The notes under the pieces are model-generated. The model saw only the letters and a program-made list of their open reading frames with translations, had not been told where the DNA came from and made no database searches. Shown in pieces: positions 37,023 to 46,020 of a stretch of 64,000 bases of DNA; positions within the stretch are counted from its first letter, which is position 1, and every line of letters starts with the position of its first letter. Both the position numbers and the translations under genes were made by a program. This DNA comes from DATKAS01 sp963773315 (GTDB lineage Bacteria > Actinomycetota > Acidimicrobiia > Acidimicrobiales > DATKAS01), in NCBI GenBank assembly GCA_963773315.1, contig CAVZAF010000010.1, forward strand, positions 62,001 through 126,000, in the 5' to 3' direction.

Positions 37023-37690
37023 TGCGGGTCGTCAGCCTCGTCCCTTCCGTCACCGAGACCTTGCTCGCGTGGGACGTCGTGCCCATCGCGGTGACGCGCT
37101 TCTGCGAACATCCCGAGCTGCCCCACGTCGGAGGCACGAAGGACCCGGACATCGAGCAGATCGCGTCGCTGGCGCCCGACCTCGTGGTGGTGAACGACGA
37201 GGAGAACCGCAAGGAGGACTTCGACGCGCTCGAGGCGCATGGGCTGCGAGTGCACGTCGTGCGCGTGACGACCGTCGCTCACGTCGCACCGGAGATGCAG
37301 GCGCTCGCAGAGCTGGTCGAGCGCACGTACGAGCCCGTGCCGCTGCCGTCGCTGGCGTCGATCCAAACGCGAGCGTTCATCCCGATCTGGCGACGACCTT
37401 GGATGACCATGAACGGCGACACCTACGGCTCGTCCGTGCTCGCACACCTCGGCGTCGCGAACGCGTTCGACAGCGCGAGCGAGCGCTATCCCGAAGTCGC
37501 TCTCGACACCGTGCCCGAGGTCGACGTCGTCCTCGCGCCGTCCGAGCCTTACCCCTTCGGCCCGCGGCACGCCGACGAGCTCGGCGCCATCGCGCCGGTG
37601 ACGTTCGTCGACGGCAAAGACCTCTTCTGGTGGGGCGTGCGCACGCCGAGTGCGCTCGAGCGGCTGGGGGCGCTGCTCACTCCTCGGTGA
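37022..37690 (+). CDS. Cobalamin/metal-binding periplasmic-type (BtuF-fold) protein without signal
   Basis: The protein (222 aa) has the helical-backbone metal-receptor fold of BtuF-type binding proteins: RVVSLVPSVTETLLAWD, VGGTKDPDIEQIASLAPDLV and the C-terminal EVDVVLAPSEPYPFG. It lacks a signal peptide and lipobox and starts directly at the first strand, so it should be cytoplasmic unless the start is wrong. Proteins of this type occur as orphan cobalamin-binding proteins. The GTG overlaps the stop of the PH-domain gene. The stop overlaps convergent galK by 14 bp. Confidence 0.78.
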   Translation: MRVVSLVPSVTETLLAWDVVPIAVTRFCEHPELPHVGGTKDPDIEQIASLAPDLVVVNDEENRKEDFDALEAHGLRVHVVRVTTVAHVAPEMQALAELVERTYEPVPLPSLASIQTRAFIPIWRRPWMTMNGDTYGSSVLAHLGVANAFDSASERYPEVALDTVPEVDVVLAPSEPYPFGPRHADELGAIAPVTFVDGKDLFWWGVRTPSALERLGALLTPR

Positions 37691-38676
37691 CCGTCGCTCC
37701 TCCGACCGGCCGCACGACCCACCCTGTGTCTCGCACCGCGCCCCGTTCGGCCAGTGCGACGACGCAGCCACCGAAGCCCGCCCCGGTCAGGCGGGCACCG
37801 AACACTCCCGGCCGCGCCCGGAGGTCGGCAACACAACGGTCGAGTGCAGGCGTCGACACCTCGTAGTCGTCGCGCAGGCTCGCGTGGCTGTCGTCCATCA
37901 TGAGCCCGGCATCACGGAACGCACGCGCCCGGATCGCTCTCGAGAACCAATCCACTCGCTCGTTCTCGGAGACCACGTGACGAGCGCACGCCCGCACGTG
38001 CGGGTCGGCGAGCTCGTAGACAGCCTCGATCTTCGCGTCGCGCAACGGCCCGATCTGCTCCTCCGCCCGCGCGCACGCCCGCACGCGGTCCGCGTACACC
38101 GATGACGCAAGAGACCGATGCTCGCCCGAGTCGACGACGACGATCTCGATCTCCTCGGGCAGATGCACCGGGGTGATCGTGAGCGCGGCGACAGTCGATG
38201 AGCAGCGCGGCGCCCTCGACTCCACCGGCCGATGCGAGCTGGTCCATGATCCCGCACGGCACACCCGAGGCTTGCCGCTCGGCCGACTGGCAGATCCGCG
38301 CGATGTCGAGGGGCGACCCTTCGATGCCGAGCGCCCGCGCGACCGCAACTTCGAGCGCCGCACTCGAAGACAGGCCCGAGCCGATCGGGATGGTCGTCGA
38401 CACGTCCCCCTCGAACCCGACCGCCGGGCGCATCTCGGCGACGACCCCCGCGACATACCGTGCCCACTCCGGCTCGACGTGCCACGGCTCCTCGACATCG
38501 AGTGGCACCACCGCCGGCTCGTCGGCGTCGGTCGAGCGAAGCACCACCTGGCCGTTGCGGCGTTCCCCGCGCACCTCGGTCCACCGATCGATCGCCATCG
38601 GAAGCACGAGGCCGCCCGTGTAGTCCGTGTGGTCGCCGATCAGGTTCACGCGTCCCGGAGCGCGAGAGATGATCAC
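37677..38676 (-). CDS. galK: Galactokinase (frame broken near 38188)
   Basis: GHMP kinase that phosphorylates galactose. Signatures are GRVNLIGDHTDYTGG near the N-terminus, the ATP loop IPIGSGLSSSAALEVAV, CGIMDQLASAGG and the C-terminal RLTGAGFGGCVVAL. The chain is about 332 aa, shorter than the E. coli enzyme (382). After GAALLIDCR the frame shifts; skipping one base gives ALTITPVHLPEEIEIVVVDS and the remainder. The GTG at 38676 overlaps the galT TGA, so galT-galK are translationally coupled. Apart from the single shift the gene looks functional. Confidence 0.92.
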
Positions 38677-39512
38677 GCGGACGCAGCCCGCAGCGCGGCC
38701 GCGCACGCTTCGGGCGCGACGGGGTTGAAGAAGACCTCGGAGCCGAGCTCTCCCGCGGCGATGTAACGAGCGACGCCGGCGTCGCGCCAGGGCGACACGA
38801 GATGCGCGTGCAACGGAGGACCGTTCCACTCTCGACCGTCGAAGGGACGTTGGTGGAACCAGAGCATGTAGGGGAGCGGCCGGTCGTACAGGCGGTCGAG
38901 TCGCGCGAGCACGTCGACGAGGAGTGCCGCGAGGTCCGTTCGGTTTGCAGCTGTCAACGACGGCAGGTCCGGCTGTCGACTCCCCGGCGCGAGGCGGAGA
39001 TCGATCGGCCACGACGACGCACGCGCGGCCCACGCACTCCATCCCCCCGACGAGGCCACATGGCGGTCGGCCCCCGGGGGAGCGCGGTCCGCGAACAGGT
39101 CGCCCTCGTGCGCGGGAGCGGGTGGCACGAGATCGAACGAGTAGATCTGGCCGTGCGGGTGCGCGATCGTCGCGCCGACCTCGGCGCCGCGGTTCTCGAA
39201 CACCAGTACGTACGCGACGTCGTCACGCGCGCCGAGCGCCGCGCTGCGGTCGGCCCACAAGTCGACGACGCGGCGCGCGCCCTCGACGCCGAGTGTTGCG
39301 AACGTTGCGTCGTGGGTTGGCGTGTAGAGCACGACCTCGCACCTGTCGTCGGGCATCGCAGGAAAGCGGTTCACGAAGGTCCGCACCTCGTACGGCTCCG
39401 GCGATTCGATCCCGCCCACGCAGAACGGGCACGCATCCGCGGGAAGGTTGGGACGTCCCTGACGGGAGCCGACGACGACCGTCGCGGCACCCGTGAGCGG
39501 ATCGATCAGCAC
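38673..39512 (-). CDS. galT: Galactose-1-phosphate uridylyltransferase
   Basis: The 279-residue protein has the HIT-type catalytic AHPHGQIYSF with HPH at 118-120, zinc Cys pair CPFC at 28-31, VFENRGAEVGAT and the second-domain LWFHQRPFDG. It exchanges UMP between UDP-glucose and galactose-1-phosphate in the Leloir pathway. It is shorter than E. coli GalT (348), mostly in the N-terminus, where the start is a GTG at 39512. A duplicated 13-bp word just upstream creates a second GTG that opens only a six-codon frame. Confidence 0.92.
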   Translation of the reverse strand: MLIDPLTGAATVVVGSRQGRPNLPADACPFCVGGIESPEPYEVRTFVNRFPAMPDDRCEVVLYTPTHDATFATLGVEGARRVVDLWADRSAALGARDDVAYVLVFENRGAEVGATIAHPHGQIYSFDLVPPAPAHEGDLFADRAPPGADRHVASSGGWSAWAARASSWPIDLRLAPGSRQPDLPSLTAANRTDLAALLVDVLARLDRLYDRPLPYMLWFHQRPFDGREWNGPPLHAHLVSPWRDAGVARYIAAGELGSEVFFNPVAPEACAAALRAASA

Positions 39513-39528
39513 CGGTCGATCAGCACCG
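39502..39528. repeat. 13-bp direct repeat over the galT start
   Basis: The word tcgatcagcaccg occurs at 39502-39514 and again at 39516-39528. On the coding strand each contains gtgctgatcga; the downstream copy gives the galT GTG, and the upstream copy gives a six-codon open frame that ends in TGA within the galT start region. Confidence 0.85.
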
Positions 39529-39533
39529 ATCGA

Positions 39534-40430
39534 TCAGGACAGGGAGAGCGCTGCGGCGAGCCGCTCGACCGCGTCGGTGTCGAACGGCGCGCGCAGCGCG
39601 ATGTTCACCTGGTCGACGCCCCCATCGACGTACTCGGCGATGCGGTCGAGCACCTCCGCGTCGGTGCCGCCGAGCACACCTGGTCGGACGTAGTCGGCGA
39701 GCCCGCCGAATTGCGCTCGCAAGCTCTCCTCCGTCCACGCGAGCCCGAGGTTCACCGACGTGCGGATCTCGGCGGGATCTCGTCCGACGTCGTCGCAGTG
39801 CCGGTGCAGCACCGCGCGCTTGTGCGCGTACATCGCAGGATCGACGAACGGGATGTTCAGCCCGTCGGCCCACTGCGCGGCGATGCGGAGTGTGCGCTTC
39901 TCGCCCTGTCCGCCGATCCAGATCGGAAGTGCCCGCTGCACGGGTTTCGGGTCACAGCGCGCGTCGTGCAGCTCGAACCACTCGCCCTTGAACGTCGTCG
40001 TCTCGTCGCGGAGCAGGCCGCGCACGCACTGGATGGCCTCTTCGAGCTGGTCGAGCCGCACCTTCACCGCCGGGAACGGGATGCCGTAGGCGCGGTACTC
40101 GATCTCGCTCCAGCCCGCGCCGAGCCCGATGTCGGCCCGCCCGCCGCTCAGGTGGTCGATCGTCGAGATGGCGTTCGCGAGCACCGCGGGATGCCGGTAT
40201 CCGACCGAGTACACGAGCGAGCCGCAGCGCACCTTGCTGGTGTCACAGGCGAGCGCGGCATGCGTGGCCACCGCTTCGTGGCACTCACCCTCCTCGGTCA
40301 ACGTCGCCGAGTAGAAGTGGTCCCACACCGAGATCCAGCCGAAGCCCAGGTCTTCGACCTGTTGCCAGAGCGCCCTGAGCGACGCCATCGAGGTGTTCTG
40401 GAGCCCGGCATGCACGCCGAAGACGGTCAC
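39534..40430 (-). CDS. LLM-class (probably F420-dependent) oxidoreductase
   Basis: The 298-residue protein has the bacterial luciferase-like TIM barrel: LGFGWISVWDHFYS, SVGYRHPAVLANAISTIDHL, GRADIGLGAGW, PIWIGGQGEKRTLRIAA and the C-terminal VDGGVDQVNIAL. Motifs such as GLGAGWSEIEYRAYG are typical of F420-dependent actinobacterial members. The substrate is unknown. It lies 21 bp upstream of galT and 31 bp downstream of the Crp gene on one strand, so it may be part of a longer operon. Confidence 0.87.
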   Translation of the reverse strand: MTVFGVHAGLQNTSMASLRALWQQVEDLGFGWISVWDHFYSATLTEEGECHEAVATHAALACDTSKVRCGSLVYSVGYRHPAVLANAISTIDHLSGGRADIGLGAGWSEIEYRAYGIPFPAVKVRLDQLEEAIQCVRGLLRDETTTFKGEWFELHDARCDPKPVQRALPIWIGGQGEKRTLRIAAQWADGLNIPFVDPAMYAHKRAVLHRHCDDVGRDPAEIRTSVNLGLAWTEESLRAQFGGLADYVRPGVLGGTDAEVLDRIAEYVDGGVDQVNIALRAPFDTDAVERLAAALSLS

Positions 40431-40461
40431 GCCGTGACCGTACCCCCCGGGACCGCAGCCC

Positions 40462-41118
40462 TCAGGATCGCGCCATCGCTTCGAGCGCTCGGATGTTCAC
40501 CACGTGGAGCGAGCGCCGCCCCGGCAGCACGAGCCCGCGCGCCCGCAGCCGCTTGATCGCTCCGCTCATGCTCTCGGGGTCGACGCGGAGCATGCCGGCG
40601 AGCTCCCCTTGCGTGACGTCGAGCATGACGATGGTGCCTTCCTCGACGCCACGCGTGATCGCGAGCTCGACGAGGGTCGCGGCGAGACGCCGATCGACGT
40701 CGTTCGGTGCGTGCTCGACCGCGAACGTCGTCGTCGCTCGCAGGCGCGTCGCCATCACGCGCAGCATCGCAGCGGCGAGGGTCGGATGCTGGGTGAGGAG
40801 TTGGTTGAACTCGGGGATGCCCACAGCCGCGAGTCGTGTGGGTTCCGTCGCGATCGCACTCGCCGAACGGGGACGGCCGTCGATCGCGGAGAGCTCCCCG
40901 AACAGCGATCCGACGCCGAACACGCCGAGCTCGACTGCGAAGCCCTCGCGCGTCGCCTCGACGCGGACCTCGCCTTCGATCACCGCGAGCGCGGGGCCGG
41001 GCGGGTCGCCCTCGACGAAGATCCACGCACCCCGCCGATACTCCCTCTCCTCGCCGGCCGCGAGCACGGCGTCCCAGGCGTCTTTCGGGAGCTCGTTGGT
41101 CGTCGTCATGTCGGTCAT
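40462..41118 (-). CDS. Crp/Fnr-family transcriptional regulator
   Basis: The 218-residue regulator has an N-terminal cyclic-nucleotide-binding barrel (GAWIFVEGDPPGPALAVIEG; FGELSAIDGRPRSASAIA with the Arg typical of cNMP binding), a long helix, and a C-terminal winged HTH (LDVTQGELAGMLRVDPESM, then IKRLRARGLV). The ATG overlaps the stop of the upstream MFS gene (ATGA). That upstream gene also ends in a cNMP-binding domain, so both products may respond to the same nucleotide. Confidence 0.88.
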   Translation of the reverse strand: MTDMTTTNELPKDAWDAVLAAGEEREYRRGAWIFVEGDPPGPALAVIEGEVRVEATREGFAVELGVFGVGSLFGELSAIDGRPRSASAIATEPTRLAAVGIPEFNQLLTQHPTLAAAMLRVMATRLRATTTFAVEHAPNDVDRRLAATLVELAITRGVEEGTIVMLDVTQGELAGMLRVDPESMSGAIKRLRARGLVLPGRRSLHVVNIRALEAMARS

Positions 41119-42827
41119 TGCGTAGCCGCTCTTCCGCCCAATCGTGCAACCAGCCCACCCGCGGGGGCGGCGCCAGCGCTCTGTGGCACACCGCTGACCG
41201 CCGCGACGAACCGGTGGCCGGTGATCCGCATGACGACGCTGGGTTCGGTCGCCACGACGGACGCCGTCCGTGCGACTCGGCGGAGCAGGCCGATCTCCCC
41301 GAACCCCGCCCCGGGTTGCAATCGCGCGACGTGGCGCTCGGGCTCACCGGGCCGGCCCCACCGAAGCACATCGAGTCCACCCGACACCAGCACGAAGAAG
41401 TCGTCCGGGGTGCGCCCTTGCTCGATGACCCGCGCGCCCGCAGCGACGCGCTCGGTCGTCGCCGTCGCCGCGAGGGCCTCGAGCGTGGGACGCAGCGCAC
41501 CCGTCAGCCAGGGCAGTCCCGCGAGGAGGACGACGTCCGGTTCCAGGAGCGCGCTCCGCTGCGCCGCGCGTCGAGCCGCACGATGGAGCCATCCGGCGAG
41601 GACGATGGCTGTCATCGGCACGACCGCGCCCACTAGGACGAGCGACTCGCGCAGCCCGATGATGTCGATCAGCGTCGGTGCGATGAGCGACCCGAGCAGG
41701 ATCGCGCAGACCATCAACGAGTCCAGGATGCCGAACACGCTCGCGATCACACGGCGCGGGGTTGCTCGCTGCAGCATCGTCAGGGCGAGCACCTCGGTGA
41801 GCACCGATCCCACTCCGGACACGAGCATCAGGGCTGCGGCGACCTGTGGCAGGTCGACGAGAGCGAGCAGAGCCACGGGCACGCCGGCGAGAAGGGTCGT
41901 GCATGCGATGAGCGGGAGTGGCCGCTGCGACCGCGCGAGCCAGCTCGTGAGCAGCACGCCGATGAAGGCGCCGACACCGAGCGCAGCATTCAGCGCGGCG
42001 AAGCCCGACCGTCCCTTGCCTAGGAGCTCGTCGGCGACGAGCACGAGGCCGACCAAGGACCCGCCGTAGACGAGGTTCACGGCGACGACGAGCAGGAGTG
42101 GCGCGGCGACCTCCCCGGACGAGGTGATCGCCCGGATGCCGGCAGTCAGGGGCGACCCCCGATCCTGGGCGTCGTCGACCTGAGAGTCGTCGGTGGTCGC
42201 ACACTCCCCGCGATCCTGGAGCTTCGCGATCGGTGCGAGGGCGACTCCGAAGATGAGGGCGTTGACGAACATCGCGGTCGCGGGCGATCCGAGGACGAGT
42301 GCTGCGGCTCCGGCCGCCGGTCCCGCGATGAACGCGAGCGTCTCGAGGCCGGTGAGGATCGCATTCGCCGGCGCGAGCTCCTGCTCGGGCACCACCGCGG
42401 GGATCGCGGCGGCGAGACACGGGTAGCACGGCGTGCCGCACGCGGTGAAGCAGAACGCGAGCACCACGATGAGGAGCGGAGGCGCCGCTGCGAAGAGCGC
42501 GACCCCGAGGAGGGTCGCCAACGCAGCTCTCGCGGAGATCGACAGAGCGAGGAGCGTCTTCCGCGGGATGCGATCGGCGAGCACTCCGGCCAGGCCCGAG
42601 AGCAAGACGTAGGGCACCAACCGCGCCGCGGCGGCGAACGCAACCCATGTCGCGGAGCCGGTCTGCTCGAAGATCGCGACGGTGATCGCGACCGTGCCGA
42701 AGGTCTGCCCGATCGCCTGCAACGAGTACGCGACCATCAGCCATCGGAACTCGCGCGCCCGCAGCGCGGACCGGAAGCTCGGGCGAGCGACGGCCGGCCC
42801 GACGACCCGTGCGTCGATCGCAGTCAT
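41115..42827 (-). CDS. MFS transporter fused to a cyclic-nucleotide-binding domain
   Basis: Residues 1-410 of the 570 form a 12-helix major facilitator (FAAAARLVPYVLLSGLAGVLADRIPRK is the loop 2-3 signature region), related to drug or amine exporters of the EntS type. Residues about 430-550 are a cNMP-binding barrel (GARVIEQGRTPDDFFVLVSG; GAGFGEIGLLRRVARTASV, which keeps the GE...R.A phosphate-cassette pattern). The fusion suggests transport gated by cAMP-like nucleotides. ATGA overlaps link it to the decarboxylase gene upstream and the Crp gene downstream. Confidence 0.88.
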   Translation of the reverse strand: MTAIDARVVGPAVARPSFRSALRAREFRWLMVAYSLQAIGQTFGTVAITVAIFEQTGSATWVAFAAAARLVPYVLLSGLAGVLADRIPRKTLLALSISARAALATLLGVALFAAAPPLLIVVLAFCFTACGTPCYPCLAAAIPAVVPEQELAPANAILTGLETLAFIAGPAAGAAALVLGSPATAMFVNALIFGVALAPIAKLQDRGECATTDDSQVDDAQDRGSPLTAGIRAITSSGEVAAPLLLVVAVNLVYGGSLVGLVLVADELLGKGRSGFAALNAALGVGAFIGVLLTSWLARSQRPLPLIACTTLLAGVPVALLALVDLPQVAAALMLVSGVGSVLTEVLALTMLQRATPRRVIASVFGILDSLMVCAILLGSLIAPTLIDIIGLRESLVLVGAVVPMTAIVLAGWLHRAARRAAQRSALLEPDVVLLAGLPWLTGALRPTLEALAATATTERVAAGARVIEQGRTPDDFFVLVSGGLDVLRWGRPGEPERHVARLQPGAGFGEIGLLRRVARTASVVATEPSVVMRITGHRFVAAVSGVPQSAGAAPAGGLVARLGGRAATQ

Positions 42828-43937
42828 TCGATGGGGAGGTAGTGCGCGGCGAGCGGCGCGAACCCGTTGAATCCGACAGTCGAGTAGGTCGTCGTGTACG
42901 CGCCCGCGGCCACGATGTCGACGCGATCGCCGTCCTGCAGGGCGAGGGGGAGGTGGTACGAGTGGCGCTGATAGAGGATGTCAGCGCTGTCGCACGTCGG
43001 ACCCGCGATCACCACCGGTCCGCACTCGGTGCCGTCCTGCGGCGTGCGCATCCGATAGCGAATCGCCTCGCCCATGGCCTCGGCGAGACCGCCGAACATC
43101 CCCACGTCGAGGTACACCCAACGCTGCTCGTCGTAGTCGGACTTGCGAGCGACCAGGACGACCTCGGTCTGCAGCACTCCTGCGTCGGCCACGAGGTAGC
43201 GGCCGGGCTCTGCGATCACGAACGGAAGGTCCGGGCCGAGGCGACGCTGTAGCGCGAGGGTGATCGCGTCGCCGTAAGCCTCGATCGGCGGCGCCGGTTC
43301 GAGGTACGAGCCTGGGAAGCCGCCACCGATGTTGACGATGGCGGGCTCGATGTCGCGAGCCGCGGAGCATGGAATACAGGTCCGCGACGATCGCGAGCTG
43401 GCGGTCCCACGCCTGCACGTCCCGCTGTTGCGACCCGACGTGGAACGACACGCCGACTCCGAGCCCGTGGTCCGCGGCGCGCACCATCAACCGGCTGACG
43501 AGCTCGGTCTCGCACCCGAACTTGCGGGACAGCGGCCAGTCGGCGCCCATGCCGTCGCACAGCATGCGGCAGAAGACCGTCGAGCCCGGTGCGGTCGCGA
43601 TCACCTTGTCGAGCTCGCGTTCGCAGTCGACAGCGAACAGGCGGACGCCCTTCGCGTACGCGTGCTCGATGGCCGCGACCTTCTTCACGGTGTTCCCGTA
43701 CGAGATCCGCGCCGGGTCGGCTCCCGCGGCGAGGCAGGCGTCGACCTCGCCCGGGCTCGCAACGTCGAACGAGGCGCCGAGGTCGGTGAGGAGCTCGAGC
43801 ACCTCCGGCGCGGGGTTCGCCTTCACCGCGAAGAAGATCGCGGCGACGGGAATCGCACAAGCCAGGCTCAGGTAGCGCTCACGGACCACTTCGAGGTCGA
43901 CGACGACGAAAGGCGTCTCGCAGCGCTCGCTGCTCAA
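42824..43937 (-). CDS. Ornithine/lysine decarboxylase-like PLP enzyme (frame broken near 43361)
   Basis: A fold-type III (alanine racemase-like) decarboxylase. It has the PLP Lys in IFFAVKANPAPEVLELL, SYGNTVKKVAAIEHAYAKGV, VGVSFHVGSQQ, the phosphate-binding VNIGGGFPGSYLEPA, EPGRYLVADAG and the C-terminal active-site Cys in GPTCDSADIL. It would make putrescine or cadaverine. The frame changes after DLYSMLR; the second part resumes as ARDIEPAIVNIGG. The best start is a TTG at 43937, but matching residues (IPSTRIEEFL) lie in frame further upstream without a start codon, so the 5' end is uncertain. It leads the MFS-cNMP and Crp genes. Confidence 0.83.
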
Positions 43938-44064
43938 GAACTCCTCGATGCGAGTGCTCGGGATCGTGGCGCCAGCATGAGCGCAGTGCTCACGGGCGTA
44001 AAGTCGCCGAGATCACAGACGCCCAGCGACCTGGGACACAGGCGGGGGACAGAGGAGGCACACG

Positions 44065-45219
44065 ATGGCCGGACCGCTCGCCGGATATCGCATCATCGAG
44101 ATCGCGGGGATCGGCCCCGGGCCGTTCTGCGCCATGTTGCTCGCAGACATGGGCGCGGACGTCGTGCGTGTCGACCGGGCCGAACGTGCGACAGGCGACT
44201 CGTCCGCTCCGCCCCCGTACTACGACGTGATGGGGCGGGGGCGCCGCTCGATCGCGGTCGACCTCAAGAACCCCGACGGCGTCGAGACGGTGCTCAAGCT
44301 GGTCGAGACCGCGGACGGGCTCATCGAGGGCTTCCGGCCGGGCGTCATGGAGCGGCTCGGCATCGGGCCCGAGCAGTGCCACGCCCGCAACCCGAAGCTC
44401 GTGTTCGGACGCATGACCGGATGGGGGCAGGACGGCCCCTACGCGGCCTGGGCGGGACACGACATCAACTACATCGCGCTCGCCGGTTGCCTCGCCCACA
44501 TCGGGAACGCGGACGGGCCGCCGGTCCCGCCGCTGAACCTCGTCGGTGACTTCGGCGGTGGCGGCATGTTCCTCGCGTTCGGAGTCGTGTGCGCGCTCCT
44601 CGACGCACAGAAGTCGGGCACGGGGCAGGTCGTCGACGCCGCGATGGTCGACGGCGCCGCGGTCCTGATGTCGATGTTCCACGGCTTCCGCGCGACCGGC
44701 ATGTGGACCAACGAGCGAGGCTCGAACCTGCTCGACACCGGCTCGCACTTCTACGACGCGTACGAGTGCTCCGACGGCGAGTACGTGTCGATCGGCTCGA
44801 TCGAGCCCCAGTTCTACGCCGAGCTCCTGCGCATCACGGGGCTGTCGGACGATCCTGAGTTCGCGAAGCAGATGGATCGTTCCTCGTGGCCGGGGCTGAA
44901 GCAGCGCTTGCGCGAGGTGTTCCGCACGAAGACGCGCGACGAGTGGTGTGCGCTGATGGAGCACACCGACGTGTGCTTCGCCCCGGTGCTCACGATCGAC
45001 GAGGCGGCTGGGCATCCGCACAACGTCGCACGCAAGACGTTCGTCGAGGTCGGCGGCATCTCGCAGCCCTCGCCGGCGCCCCGCTTCTCCCGCACGCAGG
45101 CCGAGCTCTCGCGTCCTCCGTCGAACGTGGGACAGCACTCCGATGACGTCCTGTCCGACTGGCTGAGCATGAGCGGAGACGAGATCACGAAGCTGCACGA
45201 GTCCGGCGCAGTCCGCTAG
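44065..45219 (+). CDS. mcr: Alpha-methylacyl-CoA racemase / class III CoA-transferase family
   Basis: The 384-residue protein matches alpha-methylacyl-CoA racemase. It starts with LAGYRIIEIAGIGPGPFCAMLLADMGADVVRVDR and has the catalytic His region WAGHDINYIALAG and Asp in LNLVGDFGGGGMFL, residues that separate racemases from plain CoA-transferases. It inverts (2R)- to (2S)-methylacyl-CoA so that branched chains (for example phytanic or steroid side chains) can enter beta-oxidation. A strong gaggag ribosome site lies upstream. A PIG-L, a phosphatase and an alcohol dehydrogenase gene follow on the same strand. Confidence 0.88.
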   Translation: MAGPLAGYRIIEIAGIGPGPFCAMLLADMGADVVRVDRAERATGDSSAPPPYYDVMGRGRRSIAVDLKNPDGVETVLKLVETADGLIEGFRPGVMERLGIGPEQCHARNPKLVFGRMTGWGQDGPYAAWAGHDINYIALAGCLAHIGNADGPPVPPLNLVGDFGGGGMFLAFGVVCALLDAQKSGTGQVVDAAMVDGAAVLMSMFHGFRATGMWTNERGSNLLDTGSHFYDAYECSDGEYVSIGSIEPQFYAELLRITGLSDDPEFAKQMDRSSWPGLKQRLREVFRTKTRDEWCALMEHTDVCFAPVLTIDEAAGHPHNVARKTFVEVGGISQPSPAPRFSRTQAELSRPPSNVGQHSDDVLSDWLSMSGDEITKLHESGAVR

Positions 45220-45231
45220 GCGCTCGACTCG

Positions 45232-46020
45232 ATGGCGACGCTCGTCTGCTTCCACGCGCATCCCGACGACGAATCGATGACGACGGGCGGCACGATCGCG
45301 CGCGCGGTCGCAGAGGGGCATCGGGCCGTGTTGGTCGTCGCGACGCGTGGTGAGCACGGCGAGGTCCCCGAGGACTTGGCCGCAGGCGAGACGCTCGCCG
45401 ATCGCCGTGTGGCCGAGACGATGCGGTCGGCCGAGGTGCTCGGCATCTCTCGTGTCGAGTTCCTCGGCTACTCCGACTCCGGCATGGACGGCTGGCATCA
45501 GAACAACGAGCCCGACAGCTTCTGGCAGGCACCGGTCGATGTCGCGGCGGAACGGCTCGCGGCGATCCTGCGCGAGGAGTCCGCGGAGGTGCTGACGGTC
45601 TACGACCGGCACGGCAACTACGGCCATCCCGACCACATCCAGGTCCACCGTGTCGGCCATCGCGCCGCGGAGCTCGCGGGCACCCCGGTCGTCTACGAGG
45701 CCACGATGAACCGCGACGCCGTGCAGCGACTCGTGGAGATGGCGGCCGAGCTCGCGCCCGAGCTCGACATCGATCCGCCCGAGATGCCGGAGGACATGGA
45801 GTTCGGCATGCCCGAGGCCGCGCTCACGACGGCGGTCGACGTGTCCGGGTTCATCGCCCAGAAGCGTGAGTCGATCACGATGCACGCGAGCCAGGTCACC
45901 GATTCGAGCTTCTTCCTCCGGATGCCGGTCGAGGTGTTCGCCCGCGCGTTCTCGACCGAATGGTTCATCCGCAAGGGCGCGCCGCCGGGGATCCACGAAG
46001 ACAAGCTCGCCGGGCTGTGA
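45232..46020 (+). CDS. PIG-L/LmbE-family N-acetylglucosaminyl deacetylase-like (Mca/MshB type)
   Basis: The zinc hydrolase (262 aa) has the metal motif CFHAHPDDESMTTGG near residue 10 and the second motif YGHPDHIQVHRVGH near 125. It also has VVATRGEHGEVP, typical of mycothiol-related deacetylases and amidases. It may act in mycothiol metabolism (Mca/MshB) or on another N-acyl sugar; the exact role is not resolved. The gene is 12 bp after the racemase gene. Its TGA overlaps the GTG of the phosphatase gene. Confidence 0.85.
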   Translation: MATLVCFHAHPDDESMTTGGTIARAVAEGHRAVLVVATRGEHGEVPEDLAAGETLADRRVAETMRSAEVLGISRVEFLGYSDSGMDGWHQNNEPDSFWQAPVDVAAERLAAILREESAEVLTVYDRHGNYGHPDHIQVHRVGHRAAELAGTPVVYEATMNRDAVQRLVEMAAELAPELDIDPPEMPEDMEFGMPEAALTTAVDVSGFIAQKRESITMHASQVTDSSFFLRMPVEVFARAFSTEWFIRKGAPPGIHEDKLAGL

